Shown here piece after piece: positions 1 through 6,122 of a DNA stretch of 12,377 bases. The first letter of the stretch is position 1. Each line of letters begins with the position of its first letter. The position numbers were made by a program, and so were the translations under genes. Origin of the DNA: Deltaproteobacteria bacterium (GTDB lineage: Bacteria > Desulfobacterota > Desulfobacteria > Desulfobacterales > ETH-SRB1); NCBI GenBank assembly GCA_003647525.1, contig QMMZ01000018.1:1-12377 (forward strand). Direction: 5' to 3'. The notes below the pieces were generated by a model. It did no database searches. It was given only the letters and a program-made list of their open reading frames with translations, and was not told where the DNA came from.

Positions 1-861
1 AAGGCATATGGCGGGCTTTCTCAGCAGGTACTTTCCCTTGTGGAAACCCAGCAGACCCTTCAAAAAGAAACAGGCAATCTTGTAAAGGCTCTTCGTGTGC
101 CGCACGTCAGGGGGCGTTGGGGAGAAATTACCCTTAAACGTGTTGCTGAGCTTGCCGGCATGCAGAACCGCTGTGATTTTTTTGAGCAGCAGTCAGCTTA
201 CGATGATAATGGCATTATGCGGCCAGATATGGTTGTTTATCTCCCTGGCAATCGTCAGATTGTTGTAGATGCCAAGGCTCCTCTTTCAGCATATCTTGAA
301 GCGCTGGAAGCGGAGACGGAAGAAGAACGCGAAATATTGACAGCTACGCATTCAAAACATATTCGATCGCATATGCATAAACTGGCACAAAAGGCATACT
401 GGAAACAGTTTAGTCCAACCCCTGAATTTGTTGTATTATTTATTCCAGGTGAAAATTTCTTTAGCGCAGCTCTTGTTAAAAACCCTCAGCTTATAGAAGA
501 AGGTGTAAATAAAGGAGTTATCCTGGCAACCCCAACTACTTTGATTACTCTTCTAAAGACCGTTTCCTTTGCATGGCGCCAGGAAAATGTTTCTGAAAAT
601 GCAAAGGCTATATGCGAACTGGGGCGTGAACTCTATACCAGACTCAATTCAATGGCTAAACATATCGACAAACTCGGCCGCGATATTGAACGATGTACCG
701 GCACATATAACGATGTTATAGGTTCTTTTGAGCGCAGAGTGCTCACATCTGCACGCAGGTTCAAGGATCTTGGCATTTCTCTGCCGGGCGATAATGATAT
801 TGTTCGTATTGAGCCCGCTGAAAAGAAAGCACGTAAACTCGACATCGATAATAGCGAATGA
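1..861 (+). CDS. rmuC: RmuC family protein (DNA recombination protein), 3' part
   Basis: The reading frame is open from base 1, so this is the C-terminal 286 residues of a protein that starts outside the window; the GTG at 40 is an internal valine, not a start. The conserved RmuC core is present: a VRGRWGE block near the left edge, RPDMVVYLPG followed by VVDAKAPL, then FIPGENFF and ATPTTLITLLKTV. The Asp/Lys pair in VVDAK resembles a PD-(D/E)XK nuclease-type core, which is the fold proposed for the family. RmuC was found in E. coli as a factor limiting recombination between inverted repeats; its biochemistry is poorly defined. Family members usually have an N-terminal membrane segment and coiled coil, which would lie upstream. 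The stop overlaps the mltA start (ATGA at 858-861), suggesting co-transcription and translational coupling. Family assignment is firm, exact role uncertain. Confidence 0.93.
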   Translation, partial: KAYGGLSQQVLSLVETQQTLQKETGNLVKALRVPHVRGRWGEITLKRVAELAGMQNRCDFFEQQSAYDDNGIMRPDMVVYLPGNRQIVVDAKAPLSAYLEALEAETEEEREILTATHSKHIRSHMHKLAQKAYWKQFSPTPEFVVLFIPGENFFSAALVKNPQLIEEGVNKGVILATPTTLITLLKTVSFAWRQENVSENAKAICELGRELYTRLNSMAKHIDKLGRDIERCTGTYNDVIGSFERRVLTSARRFKDLGISLPGDNDIVRIEPAEKKARKLDIDNSE

Positions 862-2081
862 AACACTCATTATTCTTTTTATATTTATCCACAATTGCCG
901 CCCTGTTTTGTTTCTTTTTTTTAGCCGGATGTTCTGTTCTTAAAATACATCCGCCTTTAAAAGATGAATTTGCAATGCAAAGAATCCCCTCTTGCAGGTA
1001 TCCTGAATTTTCAGATGATATGGTCTGCGATGGTTTAGAATATGGAATTTTGCAGAGTATTTCATATCTAAAAAGGTTTCCTTGTTCCAGGCAGTTTAAA
1101 TTCGGTAAAGACAGCTTTAATGCAGCCCATATGATCAAGTCCATGGAGCATTTTCTGAATTTTATACAGACCAGACCGTCAAAAGATGACCTTAATAAGT
1201 TTATTAAATCAAATTATCTTGTTTACAAATCGATTGGCGGCAGGAATGGTCATGTCCTTTTTACAGGTTATTATGAGCCTGTTCTGCAAGGCAGCCTTGA
1301 GCAAAGCACTGAATATAGATTCCCGATTTATGCGCGTCCTTGCGATTTAACTACAGTTGATCTTTCATTGTTTATACCGCAATTAAATAATAAAAGAATA
1401 ATTGGAAGATATGCCGGCCGGACAGTTGTTCCCTACTTTGAACGCGATGAAATAGAATACAGCGCAGCCTTAAAAGGTAAGGCAGAAAAAATTGCCTGGA
1501 TTAAAAACCAGGTTGATCTTTTTTTTCTTCAAATTCAGGGTTCCGGAAAAATTTATTTTGATAACGGAAAGACAATTAATGTCCATTATGATATAACAAA
1601 CGGGCGTCCATACCGAAGCATAGGCAAATTGCTTATTGAAGAAGGAAAAATAGAAAAATCAGAAATGTCTATGCAAAAAATTCGTGCTTATTTAAGTGAA
1701 CATCCGGAAGAGGTCAAAACTATTTTAAACTTTAACCCCAGCTATGTTTTCTTCAAGATAGAGGAAGAAGGCCCTTTGGGTTGTATTGAAGTTAAATTGA
1801 CGCCTGGCAGGTCGATAGCATTGGACAGAAGAATATTTCCCTTGTCAGCCCTTGCTTTTATAGAAGCAGAAAAACCTTTAATAAATGGCGATGGGAAAAT
1901 CCATAATTGGATAACTTTCAGCAGATTTGTCCTGAATCATGATACAGGAGGGGCGATACGCGGGCCTGGCCGCGCGGATCTGTTCTGGGGAAACGGTCCA
2001 TATGCTAAGATAGCTGCGGGTCACATGCAGCACAAGGGAGAATTGTACTTTCTTGTTCTTGATTTTGATAAGAAAAGATGA
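858..2081 (+). CDS. mltA: Membrane-bound lytic murein transglycosylase A (MltA), lipoprotein
   Basis: A 407-residue lipoprotein that should cleave the glycan strands of peptidoglycan to 1,6-anhydro-muropeptides at the outer-membrane side of the wall. The N-terminus is a type II signal peptide: hydrophobic residues 4-22, lipobox LAGC, lipidated Cys25. The MltA core includes the FTGYYEPVL block, IQGSGKI and NGRPYRSIG. The C-terminal 3D domain holds three conserved aspartates: in ALDRRIFPLSALA, Asp362 in DTGGAIRGPG, and Asp374 in GRADLFWG; one of the latter two is expected to be catalytic by comparison with E. coli MltA. Length fits the family. The start overlaps the rmuC stop by 4 nt and has no clear Shine-Dalgarno sequence, so translation is probably coupled. 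The gene ends in a repeat-filled gap with no obvious terminator. Confidence 0.95.
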   Translation: MKHSLFFLYLSTIAALFCFFFLAGCSVLKIHPPLKDEFAMQRIPSCRYPEFSDDMVCDGLEYGILQSISYLKRFPCSRQFKFGKDSFNAAHMIKSMEHFLNFIQTRPSKDDLNKFIKSNYLVYKSIGGRNGHVLFTGYYEPVLQGSLEQSTEYRFPIYARPCDLTTVDLSLFIPQLNNKRIIGRYAGRTVVPYFERDEIEYSAALKGKAEKIAWIKNQVDLFFLQIQGSGKIYFDNGKTINVHYDITNGRPYRSIGKLLIEEGKIEKSEMSMQKIRAYLSEHPEEVKTILNFNPSYVFFKIEEEGPLGCIEVKLTPGRSIALDRRIFPLSALAFIEAEKPLINGDGKIHNWITFSRFVLNHDTGGAIRGPGRADLFWGNGPYAKIAAGHMQHKGELYFLVLDFDKKR

Positions 2082-2103
2082 GATTTTCGTTAAATCTAAA
2101 ATC

Positions 2104-2323
2104 GTAAAAGTTCACCACGGAACGACACGGAGTTTCACTGAAAATTAAAAACAATGAGTGAGTATAATACTCAGGTTCACAGTTACAGGGTTCATGGTTA
2201 GAGAGCGATAAAAATTGAACAAGGCAACCAACCATGAACCTAACAACCTGAACAGTTACGAGAATTCAGTGTATTTCCGTGTATTTCCGTGTATTTCCGT
2301 GAAAATCCGTGGTAAACTATTAC
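2104..2323. repeat. Composite palindromic intergenic element A (CACGGA-type arms)
   Basis: This fills most of the 265-nt gap between mltA and tatB. The outer 18 nt (2104-2121 and 2306-2323) are inverted repeats matching at 16 of 18 positions and containing CCACGGA/TCCGTGG. Inside each arm CACGGA-like words recur every 10 nt: the right arm has three identical GTATTTCCGT units (2271-2300) followed by a diverged GAAAATCCGT unit, and the left arm has CACCACGGA-N4-CACGGA-N4-CACTGAA. A second, perfect 11-bp inverted repeat, GGTTCATGGTT / AACCATGAACC (2189-2199 / 2230-2240), sits in the core. No ORF of substance is present. It looks like a non-autonomous, MITE-like or fold-back repeat; element B (4204-4365) shares its ends. 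Mobility is inferred, not shown. Confidence 0.75.
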
Positions 2324-2344
2324 CTAAAATCTAAAAAATGTTAT

Positions 2345-2350
2345 AGGTGA
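2345..2350 (+). promoter_or_regulatory. Shine-Dalgarno sequence that decides the tatB start
   Basis: AGGTGA ends 5 nt before the ATG at 2356. The upstream in-frame GTG at 2347 lies inside this ribosome-binding site, so it is unlikely to be the initiation codon; starting at 2356 also gives the usual MFGIGMPE N-terminus of the family. Confidence 0.7.
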
Positions 2351-2355
2351 ATAAT

Positions 2356-2685
2356 ATGTTCGGCATAGGCATGCCTGAAGTTCTATTAATTTTGGCAGTA
2401 GCGCTTATTGTTATTGGTCCCAAAAAACTTCCTGATCTTGCGAAATCGCTTGGCCGGGCAATTGGTGAATTCAAGAAGGCTACACAAGAATTTAAACAGT
2501 CTGTTGAGATAAGCAGTGATATAAAAGATGTTAAAGATACTTTTGAGGATATGAATGAAAGCATAAAAAACGCTGTCGATTTAAAGGCAGATCAAAAAAA
2601 TAATACAAAAAACAGTTCCGATTCCTCTAACGATGAAAAAAAAGTTGAGGATGAAGCAGTAGAAGGATCTTTAAAAAATGACTGA
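2356..2685 (+). CDS. tatB: Twin-arginine translocase subunit, TatB-like (TatA/B family)
   Basis: A 109-residue single-span protein of the Tat pathway, which exports folded, often cofactor-bearing proteins with twin-arginine signals. The N-terminus MFGIGMPEVLL opens a short transmembrane helix (about residues 4-20) with the conserved polar Glu8. It is followed by the hinge GPKKLP and an amphipathic helix with many Lys residues, then a long charged, low-complexity tail rich in Asp, Lys, Ser and Asn. The GPKKLP hinge is TatB-like (TatA usually has FG in place of GP), but some single-subunit systems blur the distinction, so a dual TatA/B role is possible. The start is taken at ATG 2356, not GTG 2347, because AGGTGA at 2345-2350 is well placed for it. 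It overlaps tatC by 8 nt, showing one operon. Confidence 0.88.
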   Translation: MFGIGMPEVLLILAVALIVIGPKKLPDLAKSLGRAIGEFKKATQEFKQSVEISSDIKDVKDTFEDMNESIKNAVDLKADQKNNTKNSSDSSNDEKKVEDEAVEGSLKND

Positions 2686-3418
2686 AGATGAAAAAATGCC
2701 TTTTACCGGACACCTTGAGGAGCTAAGAAAGCGTATAGTTATCTGTTTTATTGCTATTGGTATAGGCTTTATCATTTCATATGGATTTAAGGAAAAAATT
2801 TTCCATTACCTGACTATACCTTTAATTTCAGCAATGCAGGCAGACGATAACCTTATTTTTACAGGTCTGCCCGAGGCTTTCTTTACATATCTAAAGGTAT
2901 CTTTACTATCAGGCTTAATGCTGGCCGCTCCTGTATTATTATATCAGTTCTGGCTGTTTGTAGCGCCAGGGCTTTATGACAAGGAAAGAAAACTTCTCAT
3001 CCCTATAGTTTTGCTTTCCTCTTTTTTCTTTATTGGAGGGGCATTATTTGGATATTTTATTGTATTTCCATTTGGGTTTAAGTTTTTTTTAGGATTTGCT
3101 ACCGAAACAATAAAGGCGCTCCCATCAATGCGTGAGTACTTAAGCTTTGCTTCAAAGTTGTTGCTCGCTTTTGGACTGGTTTTTGAACTTCCTCTTGTTA
3201 TTACTTTTCTTGCCAGGCTAGGCATAGTTACAGTTGAATTTTTAAAGAAAAACAGAAAATATGCCCTGCTTTTATTTTTTGTTTTTGCAGCTATTTTAAC
3301 CCCACCGGATGTTGTAACCCAGATTATGATGGCTTTTCCTCTGATGCTTTTATATGAGATAAGCATTATTGGCGCCAGAATTTTTGGGAAAAAAGATTCA
3401 CAAAAGGCAGATATTTGA
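2678..3418 (+). CDS. tatC: Twin-arginine translocase subunit TatC
   Basis: A 246-residue polytopic inner-membrane protein, the signal-peptide receptor of the Tat translocon. The N-terminal cytoplasmic motif FTGHLEELRKRI (residues 9-20) is diagnostic. About six hydrophobic segments follow. Other signatures are LPEAFFTYLKVSL with the conserved Glu in the first periplasmic loop, FWLFVAPGLYDKERK, FELPLVITFLARLG, and NRKYALLLFFVFAAILTPPD near the C-terminus. Length is normal for the family. An AGAAGGA ribosome-binding site (2661-2667) lies within the end of tatB, with which it overlaps by 8 nt. No separate tatA is in the window, so a further TatA is expected elsewhere unless the upstream subunit does both jobs. 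The periplasmic side of sulfate reducers uses Tat for hydrogenases and formate dehydrogenases. Confidence 0.97.
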   Translation: MTEDEKMPFTGHLEELRKRIVICFIAIGIGFIISYGFKEKIFHYLTIPLISAMQADDNLIFTGLPEAFFTYLKVSLLSGLMLAAPVLLYQFWLFVAPGLYDKERKLLIPIVLLSSFFFIGGALFGYFIVFPFGFKFFLGFATETIKALPSMREYLSFASKLLLAFGLVFELPLVITFLARLGIVTVEFLKKNRKYALLLFFVFAAILTPPDVVTQIMMAFPLMLLYEISIIGARIFGKKDSQKADI

Positions 3419-3435
3419 AAGGCCGATTTTTTTAA

Positions 3436-3456
3436 CACACCGATATTCCTGGTGTG
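3436..3456. other. Small inverted repeat downstream of tatC
   Basis: CACACC (3436-3441) and GGTGTG (3451-3456) form a 6-bp stem with a 9-nt loop, 17 nt after the tatC stop. A run of seven T lies before the stem, not after it, and only ATTTATT follows. It is at best a weak terminator or a pausing/processing hairpin. Confidence 0.3.
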
Positions 3457-3470
3457 ATTTATTCGTGACG

Positions 3471-3546
3471 TCATTCCGGCGAAAGCCTGAATTCAGTATA
3501 ATTCCAAGAACATAATGAAGCTGTATGCCGGATCGAGTCCGGCATA
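3471..3546. repeat. Interspersed repeat with two hairpins (TCATTCCGGCGAAAGC type)
   Basis: The first hairpin pairs 3473-3480 with 3485-3492 (ATTCCGGC and GCCTGAAT, one mismatch) across a GAAA tetraloop. The second pairs 3524-3532 with 3538-3546 perfectly (TATGCCGGA and its complement) across a 5-nt loop. The unit resembles short GC-rich palindromic repeats scattered between genes in many proteobacterial-type genomes; this copy has diverged slightly in the first stem. It lies between tatC and the cytochrome promoter and contains no gene. Confidence 0.65.
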
Positions 3547-3576
3547 ACGGCAGAACAATGATGTTTAATTAGTTTT

Positions 3577-3588
3577 GAACATATGTTC
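3577..3588. promoter_or_regulatory. Perfect 12-bp palindrome, possible operator upstream of cytochrome c3
   Basis: GAACATATGTTC is a perfect dyad, ending 6 nt before the TTGACA at 3595. It fits the GAAC-N4-GTTC form of the Bacillus-type LexA box, but which protein, if any, binds it here cannot be told from the sequence. Confidence 0.4.
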
Positions 3589-3594
3589 TTTATC

Positions 3595-3623
3595 TTGACA
3601 TAATAATTTTTTATTGATAAAAA
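3595..3623 (+). promoter_or_regulatory. Putative sigma70-type promoter of the cytochrome c3 gene
   Basis: A consensus -35 TTGACA (3595-3600) is followed after 17 nt by TAAAAA (3618-3623), which matches TATAAT at four of six positions. The region down to the ribosome-binding site is very AT-rich. It would give a leader of about 50 nt before the ATG at 3681. Confidence 0.42.
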
Positions 3624-3660
3624 CTTAAAAAGTATTATTTATTTGATAATTTTTGATAAT

Positions 3661-3672
3661 GGAAGGAGGTGA
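3661..3672 (+). promoter_or_regulatory. Strong Shine-Dalgarno sequence of cytochrome c3 gene
   Basis: GGAAGGAGGTGA is almost a full complement of the 16S rRNA 3' end and sits 8 nt before ATG 3681. It predicts high expression and rules out the in-frame GTG at 3669, which lies inside it. Confidence 0.8.
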
Positions 3673-3680
3673 CAAAAACT

Positions 3681-4139
3681 ATGAGCAAAAGATATTTATT
3701 GATTATAGCTATTGCAGGAATTGCTTCTATGTTTCTCGCTGGCGCTATTTATGCTGGAACTACTGTGGCTGATGTTGTCAATATGGAAAACAAGGCTTAT
3801 ACCAAACATAAAAAGAGCATAGTCCAGTTTTCACATAAGAAACATAATGAGGAATACAAGGCAGGCTGTGGTGAATGTCATCATGATGCTGATAACAAAC
3901 CGCTTAATGATCTGAAAATGGGTGATGATGTTAAAAACTGCATTGAGTGTCACACCAAAGCGGGCAGAGCTCCAAGGGCTAAGAAAGGCGAAGCAAAGCT
4001 TTCAAAGAAGGATAAGATGGCGTATCATGCCGAGGCTATACATTTAAACTGCATTGGTTGCCATAAGAAGGCCAATAAGGCAAGCGGCACAAAAGCAGCA
4101 CCTACATCCTGTGCAAAGTGCCATCCCAAAAAGAAATAA
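3681..4139 (+). CDS. Periplasmic tetraheme cytochrome c3 (class III cytochrome c family)
   Basis: A 152-residue precursor of a multiheme electron carrier in the periplasm, where class III cytochromes take electrons from hydrogenases and formate dehydrogenases and pass them to membrane redox complexes. A Sec signal peptide is clear: positive start MSKR, hydrophobic core 5-20, probable cleavage after AIYA (residue 25). Four heme-attachment motifs are present: CGECH (63-67), CIECH (87-91), CIGCH (124-128) and CAKCH (144-148). Likely sixth ligands are His52 and His55 in FSHKKH, His68 next to heme 1, and His116 or His121, the same layout as Desulfovibrio c3. All four sites are CxxCH, whereas classical Desulfovibrio c3 has CxxxxCH at two. 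The protein is strongly Lys-rich. The ATG at 3681 is preferred over the in-frame GTG at 3669 because GGAAGGAGGTGA (3661-3672) is an ideal ribosome-binding site 8 nt before it. Confidence 0.93.
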   Translation: MSKRYLLIIAIAGIASMFLAGAIYAGTTVADVVNMENKAYTKHKKSIVQFSHKKHNEEYKAGCGECHHDADNKPLNDLKMGDDVKNCIECHTKAGRAPRAKKGEAKLSKKDKMAYHAEAIHLNCIGCHKKANKASGTKAAPTSCAKCHPKKK

Positions 4140-4164
4140 TAAAATATCTGCAGATTTTAAAATT

Positions 4165-4203
4165 CAGGGCAAACATTATTTATAATGTTTGCCCTGTTTT
4201 TTT
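4165..4203 (+). terminator. Strong intrinsic terminator after cytochrome c3
   Basis: Bases 4165-4179 pair perfectly with 4182-4196 (15 complementary positions, CAGGGCAAACATTAT and its complement), and the apex would open into a small loop. A run of seven T follows (4197-4203). It lies 26 nt after the stop codon. The site is strong for + strand transcripts and isolates the cytochrome gene from the convergent dsr operon. Confidence 0.92.
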
Positions 4204-4365
4204 GTAAAATTTCACCACAGAACGACTTAGCAGTTAGCTTTTAGCAATTAGCCTTTAGCTTAAAAAATCAAACAGATAACACATTCAGCTAAGAGCTAAC
4301 AGCTAATGGCTTTTTTCACAAATCTTCATAAGTGTAATTCTGTGAAAATCCGTGGTAAATTATTA
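4204..4365. repeat. Composite palindromic intergenic element B (CACGGA-type arms, TTAGC heptad core)
   Basis: This fills the gap between the cytochrome terminator and the end of dsrN. The outer arms are inverted and begin with CACCACAGA on the left and end with TCCGTGGT on the right. The right arm (4342-4365) is identical at 23 of 24 positions to that of element A (2299-2322), and the left arms share TTCACCAC-GAACGAC with one variable base. The core differs from element A: five head-to-tail heptads TTAGCNN (4227-4261) face three inverted heptads NNGCTAA (4286-4306). The right end contains the dsrN stop codon (4363-4365). No coding sequence is evident. It probably belongs to the same repeat family as element A with a different insert. 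Confidence 0.75.
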
Positions 4366-5784
4366 AGTTTTTTTGTAGGAAATCGCATTGCTGACCATAG
4401 CTGTTGCCCAGGAGGGAGTTCCTAAGGCATGGATATGAGTGTATGTGGCAAGCACATTTTTATAACACACCCCGTCCTTTTTATTAATAAACCCATTTCC
4501 TTTTTTCATGTTAAAAACCAGATCCTCATCATTTCCTTTCCACTCAAGAACATATGAATAGTGAAACTCATGCCCCCTTATTTCGCTTCCCTTCCTGAAA
4601 TACTTGTTTTCTCTTTCAACTGAAATGATTGTATAGCCGTGCCCTTTTGGTTTTTTGGAAAGACCGAATACAACAGGCAGAACTCCTGCCATTTGATATG
4701 ATTTGTTGTCAAGAACAAGTTCTTCTCCAAGGTACATCAAACCACCGCATTCTGCGTATATTGGCAGTCCGTCTTCAACAAGTACTTTTAACTCATTTCT
4801 GAACTGCTCATTTTCTGAAAGTTCTTTTGCATGGGTTTCAGGAAAGCCGCCGCCAATATAAAGAGCATCTACAGGTGGTATTATATTTGTTTTAAGCGGG
4901 CTTATAAATACTGTTTCTGCACCTGCTTCAACAAGTGCATCAATATTTTCAGGATAGTAAAACTGAAAAGCTGAATCTTTAATTATGCCTATCCTGGGAG
5001 CTGAACTGCTGTTTTTTTGTTTTTCTGGTTTTTTAATAATTATTTCAGGTCTGGGAATGCTTTCTTCCGGCTCCTTGCGGGATGAACCGTGGGCAATTTC
5101 GATCAAAGAGTCGAGGTCTATATAGCTTTTTGCCATGTTAAGGGCAGCATTTATTGAATCATTTGCCCATTCATGTTCAGGCGTTGGGATAAGACCCATG
5201 TGTCTTTCAGGGAAATTTTGCTTTTTAAGCTTTGGGACAGCACCCAAAACCGGTATTCCACAGTAGTTTTCAATACTTTTGCGAACAATATTTTCATGCC
5301 TTGGTCCGGCAACACGGTTTAATATTATACCTTTTATTGTTACAACAGGATCGAATTTAATGCATCCCAAGACAATTGCCGCCATGGTTCGTGTGCTCTT
5401 TGTGCAATCTAAGCACAAAATTACAGGCAAATTGAGAAGTTTTGCAAGCTCAGCAGTGCTGGTACTTCCCTCTGTATCCAGACCATCGTAAAGGCCGCGA
5501 TTTCCTTCAATGACCGCAATATCGCTTTTTAATGTATGGGTATAAAATGAATTTAGGATTTGTTCTTTACTGACAAAGAAATTGTCAAGATTATAGCATG
5601 GCCGGCCAGCCGCCATAGCAAGCCAGCCGGCATCTATATAATCCGGACCTTTTTTAAAAGGAGCAACATTTTTTTTGAGATTTTTCAATGCAGCAATTAT
5701 ACCTATTGACAGTATAGTTTTCCCTGATCCGCCTCGCAGAGCTGCAATAACAATTCCGGGAAAATCTTTACCCTTATGCTGCAT
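4363..5784 (-). CDS. dsrN: DsrN: CbiA-family cobyrinate a,c-diamide synthase-like, probable siroheme amidase
   Basis: A 473-residue glutamine-dependent amidotransferase of the CobB/CbiA family. The N-terminal dethiobiotin-synthetase-like ATPase domain has the P-loop GGSGKT (18-23), FKKGPDYID (43-51) and VIEGNRGLYDG (91-101). The C-terminal class I glutamine amidotransferase domain has GGGFPE (311-316), the nucleophile Cys346 in YAECGGLMYLG, GHEFHYS (404-410) and His450/His452 in THIHALG. The family amidates the a and c side chains of cobyrinate. Here the gene is fourth in a dsrABDN cluster with no other cobalamin genes near, which fits DsrN, proposed to amidate siroheme to the siroamide found in dissimilatory sulfite reductase. 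This role rests on context. The start has no visible Shine-Dalgarno sequence and lies 12 nt after the dsrD stop, so translation is probably coupled. The stop codon lies inside element B. Confidence 0.9.
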   Translation of the reverse strand: MQHKGKDFPGIVIAALRGGSGKTILSIGIIAALKNLKKNVAPFKKGPDYIDAGWLAMAAGRPCYNLDNFFVSKEQILNSFYTHTLKSDIAVIEGNRGLYDGLDTEGSTSTAELAKLLNLPVILCLDCTKSTRTMAAIVLGCIKFDPVVTIKGIILNRVAGPRHENIVRKSIENYCGIPVLGAVPKLKKQNFPERHMGLIPTPEHEWANDSINAALNMAKSYIDLDSLIEIAHGSSRKEPEESIPRPEIIIKKPEKQKNSSSAPRIGIIKDSAFQFYYPENIDALVEAGAETVFISPLKTNIIPPVDALYIGGGFPETHAKELSENEQFRNELKVLVEDGLPIYAECGGLMYLGEELVLDNKSYQMAGVLPVVFGLSKKPKGHGYTIISVERENKYFRKGSEIRGHEFHYSYVLEWKGNDEDLVFNMKKGNGFINKKDGVCYKNVLATYTHIHALGTPSWATAMVSNAISYKKT

Positions 5785-5796
5785 TAAATTATAATC

Positions 5797-6048
5797 TTAG
5801 TCTTCGTCTTCGCTGTGAGCCTGTTTGCCAACACCCTTGAGCCCGATTAAAGTCGTGCTTCCGCTGGACCAGTATTCAAGAGTTTCTTCCCCAACCATTT
5901 TGTTTACAAGTTTCTTGACCTCTCTGACTTTTTCGTCGGGAAACATTTTATAGAAATCTTTAAGATAAAATTTTGATTTACCTTTTTTTTTCTTAAGATT
6001 TTCTACAATAGTATCTTTTGCTGTTTGTTCATCTATTGTTAGAGCCAT
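5797..6048 (-). CDS. dsrD: DsrD, small winged-helix activator of dissimilatory sulfite reductase
   Basis: An 83-residue cytoplasmic protein directly downstream of dsrB, the standard place of dsrD in sulfate reducers. It has the expected winged-helix character: an N-terminal helix (MALTIDEQTAKDTIVENL), a very basic stretch KKKKGKSK (19-26), FYLKDFYKMFPDEK, a second helix VREVKKLVNKMV, and a wing EYWSSGSTTLIGLKG. The C-terminal tail is short and acidic (EDED). The protein was long taken as DNA-binding; published work instead shows it stimulating sulfite reduction by DsrAB. Its presence marks the reductive rather than sulfur-oxidising type of Dsr system. GAGG lies about 8 nt before the ATG. The 74-nt gap to dsrB contains a stable hairpin (6073-6103), while dsrN follows after 12 nt. 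Confidence 0.94.
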   Translation of the reverse strand: MALTIDEQTAKDTIVENLKKKKGKSKFYLKDFYKMFPDEKVREVKKLVNKMVGEETLEYWSSGSTTLIGLKGVGKQAHSEDED

Positions 6049-6072
6049 TATTAAGCCTCATAAAATTTTAAT

Positions 6073-6103
6073 ACCGGAGACAAACCTGACGTTTGCCTCC
6101 GGT
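6073..6103 (-). promoter_or_regulatory. Hairpin between dsrB and dsrD (mRNA stability or partial termination)
   Basis: Thirteen positions at 6073-6085 pair with 6091-6103 around a 5-nt loop, giving ACCGGAGGCAAAC on the - strand. The only non-Watson-Crick position is an A/C mismatch in + strand RNA but a G-U pair in - strand RNA, so the structure is complete only in the dsr transcript. Only a weak ATTAAAATTTTA tract follows, so it is more likely a 3'-end-protecting or attenuating structure than a full terminator. Confidence 0.6.
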
Positions 6104-6122
6104 TAATTAATTAATTTAACTG

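Noticed and set aside
761..1144. A 127-codon open frame on the - strand over the rmuC-mltA junction
   Set aside because: It is antisense to two well-supported genes and has no recognisable domain.
2347..2355. GTG start for tatB three codons upstream
   Set aside because: The GTG lies within the AGGTGA ribosome-binding site that serves ATG 2356.
2974..3474. A 166-codon open frame on the - strand across tatC
   Set aside because: It is the antisense shadow of a clear TatC gene, has composition typical of reversed hydrophobic codons, and shows no family motif or ribosome-binding site.
3669..3680. GTG start for the cytochrome c3 gene four codons upstream
   Set aside because: It lies within the strong GGAAGGAGGTGA sequence positioned for ATG 3681, and the signal peptide is normal from that ATG.
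4227..4306. Possible CRISPR-like array from the repeated TTAGCNN words
   Set aside because: The units are 7-mers with no unique spacers and are arranged as inverted arms, not as repeats separated by spacers.
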